Under the pieces are notes generated by a model. The model did not search any database, was not told where the DNA came from, and was given only the letters and a program-made list of their open reading frames with translations. This document shows, one piece after another, positions 1-61,969 of a stretch of 64,000 bases of DNA; within the stretch, counting starts at the first letter, position 1; every line of letters starts with the position of its first letter. Source of the DNA: Salvelinus alpinus (taxonomy: Eukaryota > Chordata > Actinopteri > Salmoniformes > Salmonidae); the NCBI RefSeq assembly GCF_045679555.1, contig NC_092120.1, positions 10,841,305 to 10,905,304 on the forward strand, written 5' to 3'. Made by a program: the position numbers and the translations under genes.

Positions 1-319
1 TTTCCACTGTTACCGTGGGGAAAAGTTGTCACTTCAAAGACTTAAGCTGCATTTTTATGTGTGTTTCTCTCTGTACTTTGGTAGACATAGTTACTTATTT
101 ATTTGTGAGGAATCTACATTGGAGAAATGTGTCAAAAGATGTAGGGTCCTAAAGGGGATTGTAAAGGGTGGGGGGTTGGGGTAAAATATATCCCCCACTT
201 AAAGCTACGTTTTGGGTGTTGGTTTGATTGTTTGTGTGCGTGTAGTAGGTTTGTCTGTTTGACAACACTGCAATATGTGCTATAGTAACAAAGATGGCTG
301 CCATTGTCTCTCTCTTTAG

Positions 320-51261
<50,942 letters not shown>

Positions 51262-53130
51262 GGTACTCATTAACCACAACCCATCATACACTGCAACATT
51301 GACTGACTTAGTACCTGCTAGTAATTGTGTATGGTGTGCCAATGCTGGTTGGTTGTAAGGGAAACAAAGCACACAGAAAATTGCCTCCTGTTATTTTTTC
51401 TTCATGTTGACAGGTTTGCTGAAGCTTTATGTGGTGGAAGAGGGATTACAAGTCTTAGTGAGATGAATTTATTTATTTTGTTTTATTTTTCTCGGTGAAG
51501 TGTTGAAACTGTATTTATTTTAGCTCTGAAATTATGTTGAACCAACAGGGACAATGTTGTTCTTCTACATTATAAGGACTTTGAACTTAATATGTCAAAT
51601 GTATATGTTACCGGAACCCATTTATTTTGTATTGTAACGTTTTTGTTTCAGACATTCTATTGGATAAAGACAGTCATGCCAAGGAAACGGGCAAATGGAG
51701 AAGCTCTGATCTGTTCCTTTACGACATTCTATCCTGACAGCATTTTTGCCCTACACAGGGGCAGTTCACCTTCTTCAGTTGAGCAGGAGGTAGATATAAT
51801 CTCTAGGAGGAACCTTATATAACTAAAGGAAAATTGATTAGATGAAGAAAGCAGTCAATCGTGTTGCTTATTCCTTGATATGTGAAGTTATGAGTAACTC
51901 ATATGCAAGAGATTCTAGAGCCTCTAGACTATTGTCAAATACTTTCCCTTTCAATCACGGTCTAATTGCACTAGTGGATGATTCTCAGTCTTGATTGCAG
52001 AATCCATTTACCCAAAAATAAGTACAAACCTTAAAATGCTTAGAACGGTAAAAGCATTGTTGATATGCCTGGTGAGAAACCTTCACTTGGCATCAATTAT
52101 GTGTATTATAGAATATAGTGATGGGTTTCAGATAGGAAATATTTTTATACTCCAATATAGATATAATGAACCCAGCCCTTGTGGTGCACTGTGTTTATGT
52201 GTCTTACAAGGACGTGCTCCTTTCATCTGTTTCTAGCTCTATGTTGGTTCAGAGATGGTGTTGTGTGATGCCAATAATTTCTGAAACTTCCTGTCCTATC
52301 GTCTTGGAAACAAGAGGGCAGGATGACCCCACGGTGTCCTGATAATGTCTGATGAATGTATTGTGCTAAAGGAGCCAGGAAATTCAGGGAGGGCTTGGGT
52401 GGGGAGGAATAGTTTTGAGTAGTCAAAGAAAAGTCGAACAGTACAATCACAGAAACTCCATTGCTGACAATTATTTTACAAATGATCTGATTGAAATGGA
52501 TCTATGTTTGTTGCCGTAGCTAGACAGAAACTCCCCAAAACTAGCTCTCCAAAATGTCTTCACTTTACGATTTTGTACTTGATAACTCCTATGTATAGCT
52601 GTATAAACAAATATCTCATTTTTTCCATGGCTGTAGAGTTACTGTGATGCACAGTGGGGACAAAGTGAGAACCAGGAACACTTCCCTAACAAACACACTG
52701 ATAAAATCCCTTCTGGCTATTGTCTCCACATTGTCTCCACATTTCAAATTACTGGGGGTGCCTTTTGTACGCTGGTGTTTGATCCAATTATCGACTGCAC
52801 CCTTACATTTTTCCCCCCATATTACTTAACTGCAGTTGCTATGTTTGCATATATTAACCTAAAACTATAGATACAATGTATACATGTGGTTGCAGTCGTT
52901 CAGTGATTTTGATCAGGACACACATGGACTCCAGAACTCACAAACCCAGTAAGGCTTCACTCCTCGCAGCCCAACGTCCCTACTTACTGTATTCAGGACT
53001 CAAGGTCCTTGTCCCCATGTTATTATGTATAAATAATGTACATATCTACGTTTTATAGCAACCTAACGTCAGATATTCTTTTTGTATATTACTTTTATTA
53101 AAAATAAAAGGCATTGCATTTGGTTTTGTA
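51262..53130 (+). other. Cadherin 3' UTR
   Basis: AT-rich non-coding sequence after the stop. An AATAAA signal at 53103-53108, in aaaataaaaggc, is the best candidate poly(A) signal. The boundary is inferred. No competing gene is visible. Confidence 0.6.
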
Positions 53131-55000
53131 ACTTTCTTTGTCCAATGTATGGATGGCTGTAACTCCATCTCTATTATATAGACACCGTTAATGAACCATG
53201 GCCCAGGCTTTATCAGGACATAGCACTGTATGAGAGAAGGTACAACAACAGTGGTTAAAGGGATGAGAAATATGGCCATGATTATTCTTAACATAGGGAC
53301 ATACTGCCCTCTTGTGGTGACATCTGCAGCTCCTAAAGGCACAGTGAGGCAGTTTCAGATCTTTACATGAAATACATGAAAAATAATATATTTGGTCAAA
53401 TTATATTATGTTCAATTTGTTATAGTTCCTCTCAAGGATTTTTTAAATATTTCTACTGTAGATGTGTCATAGATAATATGGGCTATTTGTACGTGGAGAT
53501 GGTAGCACATGTACGTTAAGTTAGAAAATAATAGTGAAGGACTCATTATGCAGTTGGGTTGGGGGTGGGGGGGTGAGGGTCTCTTTGTCAGGGTTGGTTT
53601 AAGAGGGATGGGTGGGGGGTTACAATAACGCTGGCATGTAGAGGTGGGGGCCATGCATTCCCAGGCCAACACAATAACCTCTCACAACTGAGACTTGGTA
53701 AGGGGGGGGGAGCGGCCCATGACTGCCTTGCTGTCCCACTGTCTGCCTCCTAGACTACCCCCTCAAACACACACACACAAACACACTGGCCTCATGGAGA
53801 GACATGCATCATCACACACAGACCCCCAAGCGGAGCTGACTGACCAGGGGTCACTGCCACTGTTCAGTCCTTTCGGGGTGGGGGACATTAGCGGGACTAG
53901 AGATAGGACTGGGGCAATTTTCTTAAAGGCCCAGTGCAGTCAAAAACGTAATTTCCTGTGTTTAATATACAGTACAGTATATTTCCACATTATGAAGTTG
54001 GAATAATACTGTGAAATTGTGACAATTATGTCCTTTTAGTGTAAGAGCTGTTTGAAAAGACTGCCTGAAATTTCAGCCTGTTTTGGTGGGATGGAGTTTT
54101 GGCCTGCCTGGTGACATCACGAGGCAGTGGATTAGTTAATAGACCAAAAAGAAATAGTTCAAAACCTCTCTGCCAATAACAGATAGTTTTCCCCTCCCCA
54201 CTCAGACCACTCCCACAGTCCGAGCAAAATTGTTGCTTGAGAAATTGCTGATTGCTAAGAAGTTATTTAAGTTTATTTTTGACCATTTTAATGGAAAACA
54301 ATCACAATAAGTTCATTTTTACCCTGAAATGACTGCATTGGAACTTTAACACAATCACATATTGCAGAGTCACTTACAGCTGCTTTGACCCACTTTTTAA
54401 CCTTTTGTTCCTAAGATTAGTGTTGTCCCTCTAGTTTCAACATTACACCCTTCAATACCTGAGTGATTGCCATTAGAAAGTTGAGCACTTCATCTCCGTC
54501 TGTCACGGTTAAGGCTTCTTTTACACACCAACTGTCATTCGAGAGTAGTAAAGCTTTCCCCTCCCCCTCAGGAGACACACTCCCATGGCATGTGTAAACA
54601 TGACATGCCAGGCTCAAGACAATACTGGAGGCCTGATAAGAATAGTGTAGTAATGCAAAGCACATGTTAAAAGTGCAGGCCTCATCTTTATAACACCCCA
54701 TCATTCTGTGAAATAGTTTGTCAGGAAGCGAAGGGGGTGATGCTCACACCTCACTCTTGTTGAAGGCAAGGCAATGTTCATCCCATTTCTCCCCTCAGCT
54801 TTTCAGATCGACTGGAGAAGTCATCTTATTTCCATGTAATAGGTAGTATTGTGTATGGATCTTGTGGCTTGATTCATTCAAGTTAGACCAGTCCTAAATG
54901 GCACTCCCTCGCCAAGTCACAAGAATATAAGAAACCATAGTCGAACAAGTACTAGGCCAATGCTGCCATTGCAATGTCAACCATAAAAGCAGGCAAAATG
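53130..55000. other. Intergenic gap between convergent cadherin and ccne2
   Basis: About 1.9 kb between two 3' ends. It has a poly-G/T stretch near 53560-53620 and the TTAA-flanked MITE. No coding signal. Confidence 0.6.
53923..54349. mobile_element. piggyBac-like MITE (TTAA-flanked)
   Basis: Ends in ttaaaggcccagtgcagtca and tgactgcattggaactttaa, imperfect inverted repeats sharing ttaaag and tgcagtca. Both termini carry TTAA (53923-53926, 54346-54349), the piggyBac target. It is about 0.43 kb and non-coding. Confidence 0.65.
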
Positions 55001-56310
55001 AACACATTTCTATTTCATTTATTCAATACATTTCCATTAGAAAACAGAACTTTCAGTTTATGTACATAACATATACACATTACTATTTAATTTATTTACA
55101 GTTTAAACATGGTTCTTTGTATACTGCTGCATCGGCAGGCATCTGCACAACACTGAAGGTTTCAGTTGACAGTCACAGGTTTGCTGGACAGACTGGGTTA
55201 GAGCCCTCCACTGGAGCCTCTGGGTTCTCAAGTCTTTACATCACACCATCACCATACTAGTTCAACTAAGGCACCACGGAGAGGCTAGCGCAAAACTACA
55301 TTTCATATGTAACTGCATTATACCGGGTTATCCCCCCAATAACATATATCAAAATCATAAATAACATGCATTCCGTGACTTAAATAGTTTGCCTTTGGCA
55401 TTGTTAAAGCCCTGAATTCATAGCCCTATGGATGTATATGGACATAAAAACATTGTAAGGCTTATATTAACAAATAAATACAATGTTAAAATTACGTACA
55501 GTTGTAAGTCGGTCCAAAGGGTCTAAATCAAACTACTGAAGTCAAGTTTTCCAGGAATGTGTTGTGGCGTGAGAATGCACAATGAGTCGTTCACAGTATG
55601 GTGAAAATACGTAACTTCAAAAACAGTGTTTAAGAAGGTCGTATAGCAAACAGTTAACCCTGCACTACCCTTTCAAACAGCTGAAATGTTTAAATGTCAC
55701 CATAGCAAACATCAAGACTGCTTTCAGTGTTATTGTATGGCTGAGCATGTCCAGGAGTATCCAGATTTAGACTATTCAGCACCAGATACATATGACAACA
55801 ATGTTAAGAGACTGAGTTAAGCAACTCAACTGTGAGTATCATGTACCAATTCACCTAAAATAATTAGCTTTAACTATCAAAACATCCCATGTCTTGAAAT
55901 ACTCAGCTTCAAGTAACAGAGGGAGAGCAGCAGACATGCTTTACTATGGAGGAAGATTTGACTTGAGTCACCTCAAATGATCTCCACGTAAAATTCTAAT
56001 TCTGGGGATTAAGACTGCGAGAACAGGGTCTTTGTTGCAATCATTTGACAAAATAAGTCAATATAGTAACCATGAGTTGATTTCCATGGTTGTACTGCAT
56101 ATATTCTCTGATATCCAGCTTGGTATAGAAAGTTAAATATCTTAACATGCTACACAAAGGTGAGTTATGACCAAAAGCAAATTTGATTGGTCACGTGAGG
56201 ATGAGGTTCCGAAGTTAGGTTTCCCGGCCTCTGGCTGGTCAGGCATGACATCTAGGGAATTCACCCTTCATCTGGTTGGTCAGAAGATCAACACGAGGAG
56301 ACCCTGGGGC
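55000..56310 (-). other. ccne2: ccne2 3' UTR
   Basis: AT-rich sequence downstream of the ccne2 stop on the - strand. AATAAA at 55018-55023 is the likely poly(A) signal. The extent is inferred. Confidence 0.6.
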
Positions 56311-56418
56311 TCAGTGATTGGCTGTTTTCTCTGTGCTTTTTGGTGGAGTCAATATCCCTCCTATGGCAGCAGGTGATAGTCTGTCTTTGCTGTCCGGTTG
56401 CCTCTGGTGAGCGTCACT
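56311..56418 (-). CDS. ccne2: ccne2 last exon (residues 360-394)
   Basis: [20 protein letters not shown], then [14 protein letters not shown] and TGA (56311-56313). It contains the C-terminal phosphodegron. The - strand acceptor is cttgtctgttgcag. Confidence 0.94.
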   Translation of the reverse strand, partial: SDAHQRQPDSKDRLSPAAIGGILTPPKSTEKTANH

Positions 56419-59400
56419 CTGCAACAGACAAGATGATTCATTAAGAACAATGAACATTTGTATGCGCAGTTCTATTCTTTTACTTAAAAAATATGACTTT
56501 GTAGCACAAAATGGCTGCCCATGCATCACCAAGATGGCTGCAATACATTTCTGGGTGAAAGCAACTTGCTACTCCCAAACACTGGTAGAGATACTCTAAA
56601 CATCCAACAGTGAGCAGCCATTCTGGTTGTTTTCTTTGAATATTGTACCCATTCCAGCCCCTGAAATGTTGTGTGAGCACTCACCAGCATGGAAAGGTAG
56701 TCTACGTGGGTCTGGATGTTGTGTCTGTCATCAGACGTCACTTTATTAAAGTCCTTGAGCTCTGCTCTGGGACAGGCGCTGACCGTGCGCATGAAGGGGG
56801 TCATCCACCGGACACAGGGAGCAATACTATCCCACGTCAGACCTGCACAGAAACAGACAATAGTAACTATGTAATAACACAGGAGGGCTGTGGCATTCTA
56901 GAGTGGAACCAACCTATGTACACGATGTCAAATCAATGCTTACCTGATACTTTGTGGACAACATCAAATGAGAGAAAATGGCAGAAGGCAGCAGCAGACA
57001 GTATCCCATACTGGTAGTCCAGGGAGTTGATGTCCAGTATGGCCAGGTCTAAAAGCTGTAACATGAATAGAGACCAGGACAACCATTAACAGTTATAGGG
57101 AAGCTAAAAACCTTCCACGACAGTCAATCAGGAGAAGTTGCGGGGGGGTGCTAGTGGACTCACCTGTGTGATCTGGATGTAGGTGTCCTGAGAGAACTGA
57201 GGTACAAGGAAGTTGACGCCATCCTTTAGGGATTCCACCTGCGCATAGAGCTTCAGCCACGTGATCACCGTCTCTGGACACAGGTTCCAGTTCAACGCCT
57301 GATGGAGGAGAGGAGTCATTAAGTAATGTGTGACAACTGAATTAGTACAGTGTTGGGCACAGGGGGTTTCTTACCTTCAACATGACAAGTTCCATCTCCA
57401 GGATCGCTTCTTCCTCACAGGCTCCGTCAGTAACGTAGGCAAACTCATGGAGCTTTGGAGGGTAGATTTCCTGAGGGGCATAAGGAGGGAACAATTAGAT
57501 TTGAGAAAAAGGAAAAAGAGACCGCCATCTTATTCATTTGTTATGACAGTATAAACTAAAGCAGTTGTCACCATCCAGAAGTGCATGAAAATGGAGGACG
57601 TTACACCTACCTCTATCTTAGATGCGATGAAGAGGGCTGTGATTCCTATGAGCTGCAGTCGGTCCTTCGCCATATCATCCTGTGTCAGCATGAAGCGGTC
57701 AAAGAAGTCCTGAGCCAGATAAGCAGTCTCTCGATGCAGAGTGTACACCTCACTCACCTACAGCAGGACAAAACAGGGATGGTTAGACATCAGTCACGTC
57801 TGTACAAATCCTGGGGCACTGTAGTAAACAAGTCAAAGTACTGGAGATGTAGAGCCCCTGAGGTAATAACTATGGAGGTGGAGTATCAGACCTTTGGCTC
57901 ATGCATATCCAGTCATTACAAATACAAGTGTGGGTGTAAACAAGGCATATAGATGGGTACAAGTAATAGGCCCAAGATTAAATAGAGTACAGCAAGTCAT
58001 TTCAGAGACAGACGTACCTCTAGCAGCCAGTCCAGGAGAATGGCCCTCATCTTGGGCTTTAGTTTGGGGTGCTGCTGTAGGAAGGCCTTATCATGGACAT
58101 ACTTCAGCTCCTTGTTCAGCATCTTAATCCACACGTCATCTGAGCTGGCCCAGCTGCCAAGGGGAAACACACACAGGTCTTAACAGGACGTCCAGTGTGC
58201 AATCGCATGGACTGAGGCCCAACACCAGATACTGAATGTGTCATCAATAGTGACAAATATGAGAAACCACAAAAAGTAGCCCATGTCTAAAGTTTCTCTA
58301 GTTGCAGGTTTACTTCCACCCTGACCTTGTATGTAAGAGTTGCATTGACAGTGCCATAAAAAAAATGACATTCAGAGTTTTCCTAAGTAGCGTTGGGGGG
58401 AGGGGGTACAGTTTAGGAACAAAGACATGGGAGCAATTGACACTAACGAGGTGTAAAAGGAATTTGGGCTAAGCCCCTTCAACACACACAGTACCTGAGG
58501 CGGGGCAGCGGTGAGGTCTTGATGAAGATGTTCTTGAATCGGAACTGCTTGAAGCCAGAAATGTCTCTGGTCATCACCAGCTCCTTGTGTGGCGTTTCTA
58601 CAAGTACACATGGACTTGCCCCTTCTTCTGACCACCGTTTCTAGAGAGAAAAGACACCAAATTCAATCTCTTTTCATCAGCATATAGTCACAACCAGCGA
58701 ATACAGATAAATAATGCATTTACAGAGTGAAAAATCCATATAGCCAACAGAGCCATCATTAACAAATAGGTCACAGCATGCTACACACACAGTGAAAAAT
58801 ACCAAACTGTTCAAAGCTATAGTACACATGAACTTAAAACACCGAAAAGAGAATTACTATTTTAATGGTAACAGAAAAGGGTATTGATGCGCGTTCTATA
58901 GTTTATACAAAACAAAGAATGCGACTTAGATCAGGCGGGGGAGGAGAAAGCGAGGGACAGACAAAACGCGGGGTTATTGCGCGCTGTCTAACCCAGTGAC
59001 ACAGATACCTAGTCGGGTGTGTATGTAGCGTTTAGTCTCATCAATAATTACTCTACATCCATGCGAATTTTACCATAGTTCACCCCTATATTCTCCTACA
59101 TGTTTTACAGTTATCAATCACTGGCACAACTTGGTAACGATAATTGGTTGAATAAACAAGCAACAAACCTGTATTTCATAGCTTTGTTTCTTCACTGCTG
59201 GCATCTTTTTTGATGGCTGAAAAGTAAGAGGACAATACAATTAGCTGTAGTTCTTATTTGGCGACAGACATATAAAAAACAATACCACTACACTAATGGT
59301 TAAAAATAACACTGCTATCTAATTAAACAAACCTCAGATTTTCTTTTTCGTGTGATCTTTACATTCTGTTCCGGTGCGTTCTCATCTCTTGCTTGTAATG

Positions 59401-59569
59401 TGATGCGACCACTGAAAGGACAGAACTTTTAATGACAGCAAGCAGTCGCCATACCAATTGCTTTCAAACATGTACAAATAATACATTTTATAGTTAGCTT
59501 GCAATCATGCTTGTGGATAACGAGGCTTTATTAGTGTGGCTTCCCATACCTGCGTCTAACGTTAGTCAT
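56311..59569 (-). CDS. ccne2: Cyclin E2 (gene-level entry)
   Basis: Eleven coding exons, all in phase, give 394 residues, close to the roughly 400 of vertebrate cyclin E2. Cyclin E2 binds and activates CDK2 at the G1/S transition in the nucleus. Seen: start MTNVRRSGRI; a basic region [13 protein letters not shown] (nuclear localisation-like); ETPHKE; the cyclin-box MRAIL hydrophobic patch (133-137); [20 protein letters not shown]; second cyclin fold around 225-350; and the C-terminal LTPPKS phosphodegron (382-387) read by the FBXW7 ubiquitin ligase. The choice of E2 over E1 rests on the ETPHKE block, the FIASKIE/EIYPPKL region and [14 protein letters not shown]. Exons are listed below. It is convergent with the cadherin. 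Confidence 0.95.
56685..56842 (-). CDS. ccne2: ccne2 exon (residues 307-359)
   Basis: [40 protein letters not shown] and YLSML. Acceptor ...tgtgcag, donor ATGCTG|gtgagt on the - strand. Confidence 0.95.
56944..57055 (-). CDS. ccne2: ccne2 exon (residues 270-307)
   Basis: [20 protein letters not shown] and [17 protein letters not shown], helices of the C-terminal cyclin fold. Donor ATCAG|gtaagc, phase 1. Confidence 0.95.
57164..57298 (-). CDS. ccne2: ccne2 exon (residues 225-269)
   Basis: [20 protein letters not shown] and [15 protein letters not shown], 45 codons, phase 0. Start of the second cyclin fold. Confidence 0.95.
57375..57470 (-). CDS. ccne2: ccne2 exon (residues 193-224)
   Basis: [20 protein letters not shown] and [12 protein letters not shown], 32 codons, phase 0. 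Confidence 0.95.
57611..57757 (-). CDS. ccne2: ccne2 exon (residues 144-192), cyclin box core
   Basis: [20 protein letters not shown], then RFMLTQ and [16 protein letters not shown]. The cyclin-box core helices, 49 codons. Acceptor ...ctgctgtag, donor ATAGAG|gtaggt. Confidence 0.96.
58018..58153 (-). CDS. ccne2: ccne2 exon (residues 98-143), MRAIL motif
   Basis: [20 protein letters not shown] and [15 protein letters not shown]. The MRAIL hydrophobic patch docks RxL substrates and CDK inhibitors. Acceptor ...ccttggcag. Confidence 0.95.
58495..58640 (-). CDS. ccne2: ccne2 exon (residues 50-98)
   Basis: [20 protein letters not shown], then [16 protein letters not shown]. The ETPHKE block is diagnostic of cyclin E2. 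Acceptor ...ttctctctag. Confidence 0.94.
59169..59216 (-). CDS. ccne2: ccne2 small exon (residues 34-49)
   Basis: 16 codons, [16 protein letters not shown], phase 0. Acceptor ...cttttcag, donor ATACAG|gtttgt. A lysine-rich part of the N-terminal region. Confidence 0.9.
59333..59411 (-). CDS. ccne2: ccne2 exon (residues 7-33)
   Basis: [20 protein letters not shown] and RKRKSE, a basic cluster consistent with nuclear localisation. Acceptor ...gtcctttcag, donor TCTGAG|gtttgt. Confidence 0.9.
59550..59569 (-). CDS. ccne2: ccne2 first coding exon (residues 1-6)
   Basis: ATG at 59567-59569 starts MTNVRR. The exon extends to 59597 as 5' UTR. No in-frame ATG or obvious alternative start lies upstream in the exon. 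Donor CGCAG|gtatgg. Confidence 0.88.
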
Positions 59570-59597
59570 TCTGTCAATTGAAGGCTTCAGAGTTCCA

Positions 59598-60489
59598 CTG
59601 AAAAGGAGATAGGGCGAAAACATTGTTAAAATGGCAAAGACAGTTTAGAGTTTGTACAAATAAGCATCTTCACAAGTTCAAAACATGATTGGATAATAAA
59701 AGGCTGTTTTTTTCCGGGCGGTAAAATGTATGCCAAATGGGTATAGAGGGTAGAGTTTGTGAGGACCGTCCTCATTTCGACAAAGAAATCTGCCACAAAT
59801 TGCATAAAATCTACTGTGTCCGTAGTCCCAATGTTATGTCAGAAGCCCTGGTAATAACTTACATTGTTATTGTTAACGAAGGTAACCATATGATAATTAT
59901 TTGATGGTTTGTGAAACCCAACTACGCGCCAATTTCTCGAAGCGGGAGGATTTGGACAGTCACTATGGCTAGCAACAGTAGCTCACCAGTGAGCCAATTT
60001 TAACTCTATTACATTAACATTAAAATAAAGTAGATAAATATATAAAGGACATGATACTTAAAGAATGTATTGCAACAGCAATAATTCAACATTGCTAGGT
60101 AGAATTTGCATGTGTAGTTTCCTGGCTAGCAAAGTTACTAGCTAACTATCTTTATGCCACGTCCGTGAAAAGCAGTGGTGGCTTGCGTGTTAACGTTAAA
60201 TATCAAGCAAAGTTGATAACAAAGAAGACAGCTTCAAACCAATGTGAAGAAACAGATGTATTGTCTTATCAAATCAACTAACTAAATGTTAACCAGACAG
60301 TTTGCTAACGTTACCAGTCGCCCTTGCAATTTGGTTTCTTCTCCAGATTTTTAGACAAACAAAAAAATCCCAATAAACTGAATGTTCCTCATCGACATAG
60401 TAGCTTTACCACTAATTTTCTGAATAAACTCCTGAGATATATATAGCTAGCTAGCTAAATAAGCAAACATTTCCTCTCCAGCTTCTTAC
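59598..60489 (-). other. ccne2: ccne2 first intron
   Basis: 0.9 kb between the non-coding first exon and the ATG exon, AT-rich, no repeat element recognised. Confidence 0.6.
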
Positions 60490-60516
60490 CCTCAGAAATG
60501 AATGAACGAATAATGA
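60490..60516 (-). other. ccne2: ccne2 non-coding first exon (approximate 5' end)
   Basis: A good donor, ctgagg|gtaagaag on the - strand (60482-60489), lies just downstream of the promoter motifs. The transcription start is inferred from the TATA-like box about 30 bp upstream. Confidence 0.5.
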
Positions 60517-60519
60517 TCA

Positions 60520-60560
60520 GCTGGCGCGCCGGCGCCAATCTTTATATATCTGACCATTCC
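60520..60560 (-). promoter_or_regulatory. ccne2: ccne2 core promoter with E2F-like sites and TATA-like box
   Basis: On the - strand gatatataaa is followed by gattggcgccggcgcgccag: a TATA-like box, an E2F-like TTGGCGCC and a second GGCGCGCC palindrome within 30 bp. E2F control of cyclin E genes is well established; the binding here is inferred. Confidence 0.6.
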
Positions 60561-60599
60561 ATGGCAAGTGCGCATGTGTGTTCCCGGTTCATTTAAACG

Positions 60600-61960
60600 C
60601 GCTAAATGTTCAAATCTGAATTCCATTTATTGCAAATAAGAAAGCGAACGTTCTGTTTTATTTCCCCAGAGTTAATACATTTGATCACGTGTTTGTGATC
60701 TTTATTAGGAACGTTCGCTCATCGACTTTGTATGGATGGCGGATCTACTTTGCACAAGAGGGGTTTCATTTATATTTTGGGGGGGAAAGGGCGCATTCCT
60801 TATTTCCCGGTTAACCTTAAACGACGCAGTAGGCGTTGAGTTAGCCTTTACATGTGGTCAAGTATATATAAAAAAACGTTTAAGCTCTATTTTCTTATTT
60901 TTTCTCTGCAAGAAAAACACTTCCGTATTACAGGTCCACCTATGGGAGAGGTTTCAAACTCTCTTAGCCAATCAGAGGAAGGTCAGGAGAAACAACGTGG
61001 TCTTCCTTCAAAATGTAAACAACCCGAGATGAAGACAGCGTGGAGCACTGTCATATTGAAACAGGAAGATTCTAACACGTTTCAACGCTGTTATTATATG
61101 CTTATTGTTATTGTACATAGATTGAGCTAGGTTGAAGCTTTTTTCACTCCTCTTCTAGCTAATGCATTATTTGTCATACTGGACCCGTCCAAATAGTGAC
61201 ATCTACCAGAGGGTAGTATCATGTATACCTATACCACAGTTTCTTACTAAACCATGTTTGCCTATACCGTATATAGTAAAGAAGGATCAAGGAATTACAT
61301 GGCTAAATATTCTGAAATACATTTATTTGTATTTTTATATAAGCTTGAAATGGGCATGGTCTAATTGACTCAACAACCAAAAGCATAAAGTTTAGCTTTT
61401 TTAATGAATCAGAAAATCAACAGTTATTTCTGGTTGCTTAGCTGGCCAACTGATGGATTCCACTTTGTAGTATACCCCTCAGATTTCAACACACAATAAA
61501 CATGAGTCATTATTCAATTTTATAGCCTTTAAAACAAGTGTATAGGATTATTTTATCAGAGTTATTGTTTTCTGGGTCACTGTTTATTTTCTGAAGTGTT
61601 GAATCAGTTGTTTGTTTGTAATAGTTATTGAAGATCTTCCTGGCAACTACTTTGCTCTGTTGTGATTGGTCAAACATTTGTGATAACTCGTTCTCAATTG
61701 TTTGATGAAGTCCATCTTTTAAACGTTTTATTAGGCTTTAATATTACTGTGCAAAGCAGTTACGTACTCTTTATTCAGAACTCATGAGAATGTCATACTG
61801 AAAGTAACATCCTAGCTGTCTCAGCTTAGTGCCATAAAGGGTTTGGTTTGGAAATTAAGTCCAGCCTGGCTGTGGGTCTTTCTTGACATGTCATCATAGT
61901 TGAATAAACCTGGTAGAATAAAGGTTAAATGGATCAAATGGACAGAAACGGAAGAGTATG
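60600..61960. other. Upstream region of ccne2, no gene seen
   Basis: AT-rich. Contains a CACGTG E-box near 60686 and an 11-bp inverted repeat (60643-60653, 60709-60719). Short ORFs here have no splice or codon support. Confidence 0.5.
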
Positions 61961-61969
61961 TGTATGAAA

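Noticed and set aside
60736-61032. 98-codon + strand ORF upstream of ccne2
   Set aside because: No similarity recognised, AT-rich codon use and no splice pattern. Treated as chance.
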